Source of the DNA: DATARH01 sp035504235
Lineage (GTDB): Bacteria; Pseudomonadota; Alphaproteobacteria; ATCC43930; CGMCC-115725
Direction of reading: 5' to 3'
Assembly: GCA_035504235.1 (NCBI GenBank)
Contig: DATJSH010000104.1
Location: 10,786-74,785 of the forward strand
Length of the DNA: 64,000 nt
Below the pieces are notes generated by a model. The model was not told the DNA's origin and did no database searches. It worked only from the letters and a program-made list of their open reading frames with translations. Position 1 is the first letter of the stretch; every line of letters starts with the position of its first letter. Position numbers and translations under genes: made by a program. Shown here one piece after another: positions 7,952 through 15,933 of the stretch.

Positions 7952-8439
7952 CCGGCCTGCCGCCGCAGCCGATCCAGCCATGCCAGGACCCGCCTGCGGT
8001 TGGTGCCGAAATCGCCGCTTCCGTAGCGCGACTTGCTGTAGACGGCGACGCCTGACCGGTCGCCATCGAGCGCGACGAATTCGGCCGTCACGATATCGGG
8101 AAATCGCAGCAGCCGCGTATGCTGGATGACGACGAGGCGGTGTTGCGCCGGCTCGTCGGCGACGATGACGGTGCCGGGCTCGCGGGCGAGCATTTGCCGC
8201 CAGTCGTGCTCGAGGCGGTCTGCAGGAAGCGCGAAGATCGGGCTCGGACCCGCCGTCGCCGCGCAATAATCCGGCGGGCAGACGAGAAACGAATTGTCGG
8301 GAAGTGGGTCGTGTAACTCCCGGATAGCGACGTGCTCGCCCGGCTGCAGCGTGTCCTGGGCGGCCCGTCCCATATAGAGCCGCGTCGCCAATGCCAGCCC
8401 GGCCACCACCGACACCGCGATCACCAGCTTGGTGAGCAT
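7945..8439 (-). CDS. DUF1499 family protein, membrane-anchored
   Basis: This 164-residue protein begins with one hydrophobic segment (LVIAVSVVAGLALATRLYMG), a signal anchor or signal peptide. It ends with the DUF1499 signature, VAVYSKSRYGSGDFGTNRRR followed by VLAWLDRL. The middle has PPDYCAAT and FALPADRLEHDW, also typical of the family. The function is unknown; most members are small exported or membrane-tethered proteins. It follows the luciferase-like gene with no gap at all (its ATG abuts the upstream TAG), so the two are one operon. Its 3' end overlaps the PBP1A stop. Confidence 0.8.
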   Translation of the reverse strand: MLTKLVIAVSVVAGLALATRLYMGRAAQDTLQPGEHVAIRELHDPLPDNSFLVCPPDYCAATAGPSPIFALPADRLEHDWRQMLAREPGTVIVADEPAQHRLVVIQHTRLLRFPDIVTAEFVALDGDRSGVAVYSKSRYGSGDFGTNRRRVLAWLDRLRRQAGQ

Positions 8440-9453
8440 CTATGTTGGCGACCTTAACTGGAATGCTTCGGCGAGCAGCGCGTACGAGCGTTTGCGCGCC
8501 GCGAAGTCGTGGGTGATGGTCAATACGACGATTTCGTCGACCCCGTAGGTCTCGGCGAGCGCCTCGATCTGCGGCTTCACGGTGTCGGGCGTGCCGACAA
8601 TCTGCCGGCGGCGGCTGTGCTCGACAAAACGGCGCTCAATCTCGGTGTAGGGATAGGCAAGCGCCTCTTCAGGCGGCGGAAACGGCATCGGCTGGCCGGT
8701 GCGCTGGCGCAGGCGCGCTAGGTCACGGCTGGCGGCGAGATATTCGGCGCGTTTCTCGCTCTCGGCACAGATCACAAACACGCCGACGCTCGCCTTGGGA
8801 GCGGTGAGTTTTGCCGATGGCCGAAACTGCGCCTTGTACGCCGCCATGATCCGCGGACCGCCCTCGTCGGTGATAAAATGCGCGAAGCTGAACGCGCGGC
8901 CGAAATACGCGGCGAAGATCGCGCTCTGGTCGCTTGACCCGAGGATCCAGATTTCCGGCAGTGTCTCGCCGTCGGGCATCAGATGGATGCGTGAAAAGGG
9001 GTGCTCGGCGGGGATCGTGTGCTCGAGATAGCCGATGAGATCGGCGATCTGATTTGGGAAATGCTCGATACCGAGCGCGCCCGGCCCGTGCGCCAGCGCC
9101 GCCGCGGCGAGCTGGTCGCTACCCGGCGCACGGCCGATGCCGAGATCGATGCGGCCGGGATAAAGCGTCTCCAGCATGCGGAACTGCTCGGCCACCTTCA
9201 GCGAGCTGTAATGCGACAGCATCACCCCGCCCGAGCCGACGCGGATGCGGCTGGTCTCGGCGGCGATGCGGGCGATCATGATCTCGGGCGCGCTGCCGGC
9301 GAGCGCCGGGGTCGCATGGTGCTCGGCCAGCCAGAAACGGCGATAGCCGAGCGCCTCGCAATGCTTTGCCAGCTCGATTGTCTCCAACAGCGCGTCGCGC
9401 GGGGTTACCCCCTGCCGCACCGGCGATTGGTCGAGCACGGACAGCGAAAGCAT
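8440..9453 (-). CDS. Luciferase-like (LLM class) flavin-dependent monooxygenase
   Basis: The 337-residue protein begins LSLSVLDQSPVRQGVTPRDAL and has the TIM-barrel blocks of the bacterial luciferase superfamily. These include YRRFWLAEHHATPALAGSAPEI in two parts, SRIRVGSGGVMLSHYSSLKVAEQF, PGRIDLGIGRAPGSD and IWILGSSDQSAIFAA. It would use reduced FMN and oxygen to oxidise an unknown small substrate in the cytoplasm. It matches the sub-group often annotated as MsnO8 or YhbW-like. Its start faces the cyanase gene with a 68-base divergent gap. It shares an operon with the DUF1499 gene. Confidence 0.9.
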   Translation of the reverse strand: MLSLSVLDQSPVRQGVTPRDALLETIELAKHCEALGYRRFWLAEHHATPALAGSAPEIMIARIAAETSRIRVGSGGVMLSHYSSLKVAEQFRMLETLYPGRIDLGIGRAPGSDQLAAAALAHGPGALGIEHFPNQIADLIGYLEHTIPAEHPFSRIHLMPDGETLPEIWILGSSDQSAIFAAYFGRAFSFAHFITDEGGPRIMAAYKAQFRPSAKLTAPKASVGVFVICAESEKRAEYLAASRDLARLRQRTGQPMPFPPPEEALAYPYTEIERRFVEHSRRRQIVGTPDTVKPQIEALAETYGVDEIVVLTITHDFAARKRSYALLAEAFQLRSPT

Positions 9454-9521
9454 GGCGCCGAGATTACCCGGTTGGCATGGCCGTTGCGGAGCTTTTCCTG
9501 ACCATGACCAGGGAGGCTTGC

Positions 9522-9968
9522 ATGCAGCGCGCCGATGTCACCGAGAAAATCCGCTCCGCCAAGCGGCTTAAGCGGCTGAGCTGGAAGACCATCTGCGCCG
9601 AGATCGGCGGCGGTTCGGCGACCTACGTCACCGCGGCGCTGCTCGGCCAGATGAAGCTGCGCCCCGAGCAGGCAGCCAAGGCGGCAAAGCTGTTCGGGCT
9701 TGGCGAGGAGGAGACGCTGCTGCTGCAGGAGGTGCCGTATCGCGGCTCGCTGCCGGCGCTGCCGCCGAGCGACCCGCTGATCTACCGCTTCCATGAGCTG
9801 GTCCAGGTCTACGGCACGACCTGGAAGGAATTGATCCAGGAGGAATTCGGCGACGGCATTATGAGCGCGATCGATTTCGACATGGCGGTCGAACGCCAGC
9901 CCGACCAGAAAGGCGACCGCGTCAAGGTGACGATGAGCGGCAAGTTTTTGAGCTACAAGGAATATTGA
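9522..9968 (+). CDS. cynS: Cyanate hydratase (cyanase)
   Basis: The 148-residue protein decomposes cyanate with bicarbonate to ammonia and carbon dioxide. It has the N-terminal helix-turn-helix-like domain and the C-terminal catalytic domain. The active-site residues Arg89, Glu92 and Ser115 lie in YRFHELVQVYGTTWKEL and GDGIMSAIDFD. They correspond to the E. coli triad 96/99/122 with a constant offset of seven. The ATG at 9522 was chosen because GGGAGG lies five bases upstream and it gives the family's usual length. No carbonic anhydrase or cyanate transporter gene is adjacent, so it may serve mainly to detoxify cyanate. Confidence 0.96.
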   Translation: MQRADVTEKIRSAKRLKRLSWKTICAEIGGGSATYVTAALLGQMKLRPEQAAKAAKLFGLGEEETLLLQEVPYRGSLPALPPSDPLIYRFHELVQVYGTTWKELIQEEFGDGIMSAIDFDMAVERQPDQKGDRVKVTMSGKFLSYKEY

Positions 9969-9974
9969 GCCGCC

Positions 9975-11159
9975 CTACTTCAGCGCGCCTTTATCCCGGA
10001 GCGCGGCGATCTCGGCAGGGGCGAAACCGAAGCGGGCGAGCACCGCGTCGGAATGCTGGCCTTGCAGCGGCGCGGCTGTGGCGGGCGGGCCGGGCGTGTC
10101 GGCGAAAGCGATCGGCTTGGTCATCGTGCGGTAACGACCGATGACCGGATGATCGACCGAGGCGACCAGGTCCTGCGCCTGCACCTGCGGGTGGTCGAAC
10201 ATGTCCTCGATCGGTCGCACCGCGGCACAGGGCACGCGCTCGCCGAACAGCTCCTCCCATTCGAGCGCGGTCTTCGCGGCGAGCGCGGCGCGCACCTTGG
10301 GCACGAGCACCGGGGTCTCGGCGGCCCGCTTGCGCATCGACTCGTAGCGCGGGTCATCGGCCAGCTCGCTCAAGCCGACCAACTCGCACATCGCCCGGAA
10401 GAAATGGTTCGAATGAACCGAGATGTAGAGCATGCCGGCTTTGGTCGGGTGGATGCCGGTGAGGCCGCCCGTGCCGGAATCGCGCGCCACGTCGCGGCCT
10501 TCGCCGTCGGCCCAGACAAAGCGCCCGGCCTGGATGGTCAGCGCGCTGCGCAACAGCGATAGCGCCAGATACTGGCCCTTACCGCTGCGCTCGCGATGGA
10601 ACAAGGCCGCCGCCACGCCATAGGCGACGAGCGCCGAGGTGAAATAGTCGACGACCGAGCCGAGCACGAGTTGCGGCTTGTCGATGCCGCCACCCTGAAA
10701 CACGGTCATCCCCGTCAGGCATTGCAGCACCTGGTCGAACCCGCCCTTGTCCGACAGCGGCCCGCTGTCGCCATAGCCGGTGATCCCGGCGTACACGAGT
10801 CGCGGGTTGATCTTCCTGAGGCGCGGATAGTCGATGCCGAGCCGCGCCGGCACCGACGGGCGGAAATTCTCGACCAAGACATCGGCCTGCGCGACCATGC
10901 GGTGCAGCGCCGCCAGGGCTTCCTTGTGCTTGAGGTCGAGGCAGATCGCGAGCTTGCCGCGATTGGCGCCGATAAAGAATCGGCTGTCGCCGCCGGGCAG
11001 GCTCGACGGGAACTGGCGCAACTGGTCGCCCTGCGGCGGCTCGATCTTGATGACCGCCGCGCCGAGATCGGCCAACAGCGTGCAGCCATAGGGTCCGGCG
11101 AGATAGCTGCACAGATCGAGGACAGTGATGCCGCTGAGCGGTCCTTCCGGCGCGGTCAT
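9975..11159 (-). CDS. Family III CoA-transferase (CaiB/BaiF type)
   Basis: This 394-residue protein belongs to the formyl-CoA transferase/CaiB family. It begins with GITVLDLCSYLAGPYGCTLL and LGAAVIKIEPPQGDQ. The likely catalytic aspartate is Asp171 in LGSVVDYFTS. GLTGIHPTKAGMLYIS and PIEDMFDHPQVQAQDLV are further typical blocks. It moves CoA between acyl-CoA and a carboxylic acid. Its ATG overlaps the stop of the upstream CitE-like lyase (ATGA), so the pair is probably translated together. Succinyl-CoA:(citra)malate CoA-transferases pair with such lyases, but the substrate is inference. It is distinct from the Frc gene at 34 kb. Confidence 0.9.
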   Translation of the reverse strand: MTAPEGPLSGITVLDLCSYLAGPYGCTLLADLGAAVIKIEPPQGDQLRQFPSSLPGGDSRFFIGANRGKLAICLDLKHKEALAALHRMVAQADVLVENFRPSVPARLGIDYPRLRKINPRLVYAGITGYGDSGPLSDKGGFDQVLQCLTGMTVFQGGGIDKPQLVLGSVVDYFTSALVAYGVAAALFHRERSGKGQYLALSLLRSALTIQAGRFVWADGEGRDVARDSGTGGLTGIHPTKAGMLYISVHSNHFFRAMCELVGLSELADDPRYESMRKRAAETPVLVPKVRAALAAKTALEWEELFGERVPCAAVRPIEDMFDHPQVQAQDLVASVDHPVIGRYRTMTKPIAFADTPGPPATAAPLQGQHSDAVLARFGFAPAEIAALRDKGALK

Positions 11160-12031
11160 TTCTGTGCCTTGGCGCGGATCGCCGCGATCGCATCCAACGT
11201 CCGCTGTGCGCGGTAGACGATCGGGTAGTCGATGAACTTGCCGTCGAGTTGGATCGCCGCACTGCCCTCGTTCTCGGCCTGGGCAAAAGCGGCGACGACG
11301 CGCTCGGCGAAATCGATCTCGGCGTTGGTCGGGGTGAAGACGCGGTTGACCACGCCGATCTGGTTCGGGTGGATGCACATCTTGCCCTGAAAGCCGAGCG
11401 TCAGCACCTGCCGGGTCGAGGCTTCGAGGCCCTTTTCGTCCTGCAAATCGACCCAGACCGTGTCGAGTGGCGCCTCGATCCCGGCGGCGCGGCTCGCGGT
11501 CACGACGCGCGCGCGGGCATAAGCCAGCTCACCCTCGTCGCGCGTCCAGCGCATGTTGACATCGAGCGTGAAGTCCCCCGCGCCGAATGCGCAATGCTTG
11601 ACGCGTGTGCCGGCACCAAGGATCGCATCGATGTCGCGCAGCCCTTTGGCGGTCTCGATAATCGGGATCAGGTCGATGCCCCCGACCGGCAACGCGCGCT
11701 CGCGTTCGAGATTGCCGAGCAGCCAGTCGATTGTCTGGATTGTCGCTGCGCTCTCGACCTTCGGAAGGATGATGCCGTCGAACCCCGCCTGCACGATCGC
11801 AGTGAAATCGCCGTGGCAGAACTCGGTGTCGGCGGCATTGACCCGCACATAAAGGAGCCCGGTGCGGGGCTGCGCGTAGGCGGCGACGATGGCGTCGCGT
11901 GTCGCCGGCTTCTCGGCGATGGCCACCGCATCTTCCAGGTCGAGGATCACCGCGTCGGCGTCGAGCGTCAGCGCCTTTTCGACCCGGCGCGGGTGATTGC
12001 CGGGAGCGAAGAGGAACGAGCGCAGCGGCAT
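11156..12031 (-). CDS. CitE/HpcH family lyase (malyl/citramalyl-CoA type)
   Basis: A 291-residue TIM-barrel enzyme of the CitE (citrate lyase beta-like) family. It starts PLRSFLFAPGNHPRRVEKAL, followed by DAVILDLEDAVA, the metal-binding IIPIIETAKGL-type block (LIPIIETAKGLRDI) and KMCIHPNQIGVVNRVF. Stand-alone members cleave malyl-CoA, citramalyl-CoA or related hydroxyacyl-CoAs, or act as thioesterases. The start ATG at 12031 was chosen because AAGGAG lies eight bases upstream; the frame is open eight codons further. It is first in a two-gene operon with the family III CoA-transferase. Confidence 0.9.
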   Translation of the reverse strand: MPLRSFLFAPGNHPRRVEKALTLDADAVILDLEDAVAIAEKPATRDAIVAAYAQPRTGLLYVRVNAADTEFCHGDFTAIVQAGFDGIILPKVESAATIQTIDWLLGNLERERALPVGGIDLIPIIETAKGLRDIDAILGAGTRVKHCAFGAGDFTLDVNMRWTRDEGELAYARARVVTASRAAGIEAPLDTVWVDLQDEKGLEASTRQVLTLGFQGKMCIHPNQIGVVNRVFTPTNAEIDFAERVVAAFAQAENEGSAAIQLDGKFIDYPIVYRAQRTLDAIAAIRAKAQK

Positions 12032-12052
12032 GGGGGCATCTCCTTTGGTCGT

Positions 12053-12138
12053 CATTGCGAGCGGAGCGAAGCAATCCCCCGGCGTTTTGGCCCTCTACTT
12101 TGATGGAGATTGCTTCGTCGCCTTCGGTCGTCGCAATG
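12053..12138. repeat. Dispersed palindromic repeat (CATTGCGAG family), copy 1
   Basis: The left arm begins CATTGCGAGCGGAGCGAAGC and the right arm ends in its imperfect complement, GATTGCTTCGTCGCC...CGCAATG. A second copy lies at 14587-14669. Elements of this wording are abundant intergenic repeats in many alphaproteobacteria. It occupies the gap between the CitE-like gene and the GST gene. Confidence 0.75.
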
Positions 12139-12143
12139 GCAAC

Positions 12144-12779
12144 CTAATTCCCCAGTGAAACCTCCATGCCGCGCTTGGTCGCCGGGCGCGCCATCAGCTC
12201 GTCATACCAGCGCTTGACGTTGGGGTAATCCTTGAGATCCACCTGGTGCCGCTCATGGCGCCACGCCCAGCCGAGGATCGCGAAATCGGCGATCGAAATC
12301 TCGCTGCCGGCGGCGTATTTGGCCTCGCCCAGCCGCTTGTCGAAAACGCCATAGAGCCGGTGCGTCTCCTTCATGTAGCGCTCGAGCCCGTATTTGCGAT
12401 CGGCCTCGTCCTTGACCATGAGGAAATGGTGCACCTGTCCCGGCATCGGGCCGAAACCGCCCATCTGCCACATCAGCCATTCGAGCACCGGCACCTGCTT
12501 GCGCAAATCGCCCTTGGGCCAGAACTTGCCGGTCTTCTCGCCGAGATAGATCAGGATCGCCCCAGACTCGAAAATGCTGATCGGCTGGCCGCCCGGTCCG
12601 TCGGGATCGACGATCGCCGGGATGCGGTTGTTGGGGCTGATCTTGAGGAAGGCTGGGTTGAACTGTTCGCCCTTTGAGATATTCACCGGATGAACCGTAT
12701 AGGGTAGGCCCATTTCTTCCAGCGCGACCGAGATCTTACGGCCGTTTGGCGTGCCCCAGGCATGAAGTTCGATGGCCAT
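12144..12779 (-). CDS. Glutathione S-transferase family protein
   Basis: A 211-residue two-domain GST. The N-terminal thioredoxin-like domain shows WGTPNGRKISVALEEMGLPY, the SPNNRIPAIVD cis-proline block and ESGAILIYLGEKTG, which binds the glutathione gamma-glutamyl part. The C-terminal helical domain ends SIADFAILGWAWRH and YPNVKRWYDELMARPA. It resembles the Ure2/YghU-like class, which has disulfide-bond reductase activity. The start at 12779 (MAIELHAWGTPNG) gives the normal GST length; the frame is open 45 codons further but without GST character. It is transcribed away from the odd AGGAGG region at 12.85 kb. Confidence 0.92.
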   Translation of the reverse strand: MAIELHAWGTPNGRKISVALEEMGLPYTVHPVNISKGEQFNPAFLKISPNNRIPAIVDPDGPGGQPISIFESGAILIYLGEKTGKFWPKGDLRKQVPVLEWLMWQMGGFGPMPGQVHHFLMVKDEADRKYGLERYMKETHRLYGVFDKRLGEAKYAAGSEISIADFAILGWAWRHERHQVDLKDYPNVKRWYDELMARPATKRGMEVSLGN

Positions 12780-12851
12780 GTGATGCTGTCTCCGATGGTG
12801 GCTGGCCGAGAGCATGGCCGCCCGGCCGCAGGCCTGTCCAGCCATCATCGT

Positions 12852-12920
12852 GATATCAGGAGGCTCACCTCCTGTTATCCTCCTATTATCGATGGCAATA
12901 ACAGGAGGCGCCATCCTCCT
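12852..12920. promoter_or_regulatory. Cluster of AGGAGG motifs in alternating orientation
   Basis: Five copies of AGGAGG or its complement fall within about 65 bases, at 12858, 12868, 12879, 12903 and 12915. Three of them extend to the longer word GATAWCAGGAGG or a close variant (12852-12863 plus, 12868-12880 minus, 12897-12908 plus). CCTCCTGTTAT at 12868-12878 and ATAACAGGAGG at 12898-12908 form a perfect 11-bp inverted repeat. This sits in the divergent gap between the GST gene and the acyl-CoA carboxyltransferase gene. It looks like a multi-site operator or a structured leader, but this is inference. Confidence 0.45.
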
Positions 12921-13018
12921 GCACCGGCCGGTGCGTCAGCCAAGCCTCTGGGCCGAAATTGAATGGTGACACGCCATAACGGCAATATGATGGCGTCGAT
13001 CGACGGGCGGAGAACGGG

Positions 13019-14578
13019 ATGAGCTGGCAGCCGGAACTCGACGAGCTGCGCGAGCGCGAGCGGTTGGCGCGTCAGCTAGGCGGCGCGGATAAGGTGAAGC
13101 GCCAGCACGACGCCGGCAAGCTCACCGTGCGCGAGCGCATCGATGGGCTGGTCGACGGCGGCAGCTTTCATGAGATCGGCGCGATCGCCGGCAAGGCGGA
13201 GTACGACGCCAGCAACAATCTGAAGGAGCTGGTGCCGGCGAATTGCGTGTTCGGCCGAGCACAGATCGACGGGCGGCCGGTGGTCGTGGTCGGCGACGAT
13301 TTTACGGTGCGCGGCGGCTCGGCCGATGCGACGATCCGCGAGAAGCCGCTGATGGCCGAGCAGATGGCGCATGATCTGAAGCTGCCGATCATCCGCATCA
13401 TCGAGGGGTCGGGCGGCGGCGGCTCGGTCAAGACGATCGAGACCACCGGCCGCGCCAATTTGCCGGGGCGGGTCAATTCGGCGCTCCCCTACTACTTCAC
13501 CACCGCCAATCTCGGCCGCGTGCCGGTGGTGGCGCTCGGGCTCGGCTCGGTTGCCGGGCTCGGCTCGGCGCGCTTGGCGTCGAGCCACTATTCGGTGATG
13601 ACCAAGGAGACCTCGGCGATGTTTGTCGCCGGGCCGCCGGTGGTGAACGCGCTCGGCAACGATCTCGACCGCTTTGAGCTGGGCGGCTGGGAAATCCAGT
13701 GCCGCTGCGGGGCGGTGGACCACGCGGTCGACACCGAGGAGGAGGCGTTCGAGGCGACGCGACGGTTTCTCTCCTACCTGCCGTCCTCGGTGTTCGAGGT
13801 TCTGCCAAAAGGCCCGCAGACCGACGATCCCGAGCGGCGCGACGAGTTCCTGTTCGACGTGATCCCGCGCGACGTGCGCAAGGTCTACAAGATGCGGCCG
13901 ATCGTCGAGGCGGTCGTCGACAAGGGCAGCTTCTTCGAGATGGGCCGGATGTTCGGCCGCGGCATGATCACCGGCCTGGCGCGGATTGACGGCGTGCCCG
14001 TGGCGGTCATGGCTTCCGACCCTTTCTTCTACGGCGGCGCCTGGACCGCGGATGTCTGCGACAAGATCATCCGTCTTGTCGACCTCGCCGAGACCTTCCA
14101 CCTCCCGGTGCTCTATCTCTGCGACTGTCCCGGTTTTCATATCGGGGTCGAGGCCGAAAAGGCGCAGACCATCCGTAAGGGCGTGCGGGCGATGGCGGCG
14201 GTCAATCAGACCACGGTGCCGTGGTGCACGTTTCTGGTGCGCAACGTGTTCGGGGTCGCCGGCGCGGTCAACCAGCCGGCCGGGCGGTTCTCGATCCGCT
14301 ATGCTTGGCTCTCGGCGCGCTGGGGCTCGTTGCCGCTCGAAGGCGGGATCGAGGCGGCCTATCGCGCCGAGATCGACGCCGCGCCCGACCGCGACGCAAA
14401 GATTTCGGAGATCGACGAGCGGCTGCAAAAATTGCGTTCGCCATTTCGTACCGCCGAGACATTCTGGGTCGAGGAGATCATCGATCCGCGCGACACGCGG
14501 CGTCTGGCGGTGGATTTCGCCCGCCTCGCCGACAAGCTGCGCGTGCCGGGCGAGAGCAAATTCTGCATGCGGCCGTGA
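13019..14578 (+). CDS. Acyl-CoA carboxylase, carboxyltransferase (beta) subunit
   Basis: A 519-residue biotin-dependent carboxyltransferase of the crotonase fold with N and C halves. The N half has GKLTVRERIDGLVDGGSFHE, the FTVRGGSADATI and GSGGGGSVKTIETTGR segments, and GLGSVAGLGSARLASSH. The C half has GMITGLARIDGVPVAVMASDP and LPVLYLCDCPGFHIGVEAEK. It moves carboxyl from carboxybiotin to an acyl-CoA such as methylcrotonyl-, propionyl- or geranyl-CoA; the substrate is not decidable here. No biotin carboxylase subunit lies in the window, so the partner must be encoded elsewhere. A MaoC hydratase and an AA_synth gene follow on the same strand. Confidence 0.92.
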   Translation: MSWQPELDELRERERLARQLGGADKVKRQHDAGKLTVRERIDGLVDGGSFHEIGAIAGKAEYDASNNLKELVPANCVFGRAQIDGRPVVVVGDDFTVRGGSADATIREKPLMAEQMAHDLKLPIIRIIEGSGGGGSVKTIETTGRANLPGRVNSALPYYFTTANLGRVPVVALGLGSVAGLGSARLASSHYSVMTKETSAMFVAGPPVVNALGNDLDRFELGGWEIQCRCGAVDHAVDTEEEAFEATRRFLSYLPSSVFEVLPKGPQTDDPERRDEFLFDVIPRDVRKVYKMRPIVEAVVDKGSFFEMGRMFGRGMITGLARIDGVPVAVMASDPFFYGGAWTADVCDKIIRLVDLAETFHLPVLYLCDCPGFHIGVEAEKAQTIRKGVRAMAAVNQTTVPWCTFLVRNVFGVAGAVNQPAGRFSIRYAWLSARWGSLPLEGGIEAAYRAEIDAAPDRDAKISEIDERLQKLRSPFRTAETFWVEEIIDPRDTRRLAVDFARLADKLRVPGESKFCMRP

Positions 14579-14586
14579 GTTGCGGT

Positions 14587-14669
14587 CATTGCGAGGAGCG
14601 CAGCGACGAAGCAATCTTGTGCGATAGCGGGCCAAGGCGGATCGAGATTGCTTCGCTCCGCTCGCAATG
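14587..14669. repeat. Dispersed palindromic repeat (CATTGCGAG family), copy 2
   Basis: CATTGCGAGGAGCGCAGCGA at the left matches the reverse complement of the right end, which reads AGATTGCTTCGCTCC...CGCAATG. The outer arms are nearly the same as in the copy at 12053-12138, while the loop sequences differ. It lies between the carboxyltransferase and MaoC genes. Confidence 0.75.
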
Positions 14670-14692
14670 ACGCTCGAGGGAGAAATCAAATT

Positions 14693-15148
14693 ATGCTGGA
14701 AGTCGAACGCGGGTCCGATCTCGTCGCCTATCAGGGCCAGGAAATCGGCGTCAGCGACTGGTACGAGGTCACCCAGGATCAGATCAACAAATTTGCCGAC
14801 GCGACCGGCGACTACCAATGGATTCATGTCGATGTCGAGCGGTGCAAGAAGGACATGCCCGGCGGCAAGACCATTGCGCATGGCTGGCTGACCCTGTCGC
14901 TGGTGCCGCGGCTCGCCTCGACCATCTACCGGGTCAAGCACCGCTCGCGCGGGATCAATTACGGCGCCAACCGGGTGCGCTTCACCGGTCCGGTGCCAGC
15001 CGGCGCACGCATTCGATTGCGACTCAAGATCAAGAACGTCGAGAAGGTCGAGGGCGGGGTGCGGGTCACCAACGAGGGCACCATGGAGATCGAGGGCGGC
15101 ACGCGCCCCGTGCTGATCTCGGAGACGATCGGCATGGTCTACGACTGA
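14693..15148 (+). CDS. MaoC-like (R)-specific enoyl-CoA hydratase
   Basis: The 151-residue hot-dog-fold protein begins MLEVERGSDLVAYQGQEIGV. It carries the hydratase-2 motif FADATGDYQWIHVDVERCKK, with the catalytic Asp/His pair in the ATGDxQxIHxD pattern. PGGKTIAHGWLTLSLVPRL and INYGANRVRFTGPVPAG follow, as in NodN/MaoC dehydratases. It would hydrate an enoyl-CoA to the (R)-3-hydroxyacyl-CoA. Start 14693 follows GAGGGAG; a longer frame upstream is repeat DNA. Position after the carboxyltransferase suggests a shared acyl-CoA route. Confidence 0.9.
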   Translation: MLEVERGSDLVAYQGQEIGVSDWYEVTQDQINKFADATGDYQWIHVDVERCKKDMPGGKTIAHGWLTLSLVPRLASTIYRVKHRSRGINYGANRVRFTGPVPAGARIRLRLKIKNVEKVEGGVRVTNEGTMEIEGGTRPVLISETIGMVYD

Positions 15149-15166
15149 GGCGGCGCTGTCGCCCGT

Positions 15167-15268
15167 GCGTCCTTCGAGACGCGCTTCCGGCGCTCTCAGG
15201 ATGACTTTGGTAGGGCATGAAGAATACTCGTCTCCTGAGCCGGCGCGGAGCGCCGTGTCGAAGGACGC
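15167..15268. repeat. Long intergenic inverted repeat (GCGTCCTTCGAGACG family)
   Basis: GCGTCCTTCGAGACGCGCTT at the left is mirrored by a right arm ending GTGTCGAAGGACGC, with further pairing of GGCGCTCTCAGGA against TCCTGAGCCGGCGC. The wording is typical of a widespread alphaproteobacterial intergenic element. It fills the gap between MaoC and the AA_synth gene and has no T-tract. Confidence 0.65.
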
Positions 15269-15295
15269 AAGAGCGGCAATCCAGCAGGAGGGCAT

Positions 15296-15841
15296 ATGCT
15301 CGACATCCGCAAGATCGTCACGCTGCGCGAGGTCACCTTCTCAGAGCTCGGCCATGCACCGCCAAAGCCGGTGCTGCGAGCGATCGGGCTCGCTGTCTTC
15401 CACAACCCGTTCGCCGGCAAGTACGCCGAGGATTTGCGGCCGCTGTTCGAGGCGGGGGCGGAACTCGGCGAGCGGCTGATGCCCGAGCTGGTGAAGATGC
15501 TCGACGGCCGGGCGACCAGCTACGGCAAGGGCGCGATCGTCGGAGTCCAGGGCGAGATGGAGCATGGCGGCGCGTGCGTCCACCCGATGCTGGGCCGGCC
15601 GATGCGAGCCGCGGTCGGCGGCGGCAAGGCGGTGATTCCATCGAATGTCAAGGTCGCTCCACCGGGGGCGAGCATCGACATCCCGCTCGGCCACAAGGAC
15701 GATTCCTGGTCGTTTGCGCACTTCGACACGATCACCGTGTCGATCGCCGATTCGCCGCGGCCGCACGAGATCATGGTGGCGATAGCGATCGCCGATGGCG
15801 GGAGGCTCAGCAATCGCTGCGGCGAAGCGCCCATACGTTAG
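15296..15841 (+). CDS. AA_synth (PF06684) family protein
   Basis: This 181-residue protein matches the amino acid synthesis family, PF06684. It starts LDIRKIVTLREVTFSELG, and has AVFHNPFAGKYAEDLRPLF and SYGKGAIVGVQGEMEHGGAC. The end carries VKVAPPGASIDIPLGHKDDSW and a conserved histidine-rich core. The family was named from weak genetic evidence, and the biochemical activity is not established. Members often sit beside CoA or amidase-type catabolic genes. GGAGGG lies just before the ATG at 15296. It follows the MaoC gene across a repeat and may share its transcript. Confidence 0.78.
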   Translation: MLDIRKIVTLREVTFSELGHAPPKPVLRAIGLAVFHNPFAGKYAEDLRPLFEAGAELGERLMPELVKMLDGRATSYGKGAIVGVQGEMEHGGACVHPMLGRPMRAAVGGGKAVIPSNVKVAPPGASIDIPLGHKDDSWSFAHFDTITVSIADSPRPHEIMVAIAIADGGRLSNRCGEAPIR

Positions 15842-15900
15842 TGCTTTAGCCCTCCGTCCGCGGAGCCTTGCGGCGCTCGGCTAACATCACGTCTTTCGGC

Positions 15901-15922
15901 GCACGGCCGATCTCGGCCGTGC
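15901..15922. terminator. Perfect palindrome between convergent genes
   Basis: Ten-base arms GCACGGCCGA and TCGGCCGTGC surround a TC centre, in the gap between the convergent AA_synth gene and the small membrane protein gene. Its position fits a bidirectional terminator, but it lacks a clear T tract. It might equally be a dispersed repeat. Confidence 0.4.
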
Positions 15923-15933
15923 CGACATAAGAT

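Noticed and set aside
9366..9521. 52-codon extension of cyanase
   Set aside because: It overlaps the divergent monooxygenase start and breaks the normal cyanase length; ATG 9522 has a perfect ribosome site.
13076..15295. 739-codon minus-strand open frame
   Set aside because: It is the antisense shadow of the acyl-CoA carboxyltransferase, the MaoC gene and two repeats; the composition is typical of high-GC shadow (many Arg, His, Asp) with no recognisable domain.
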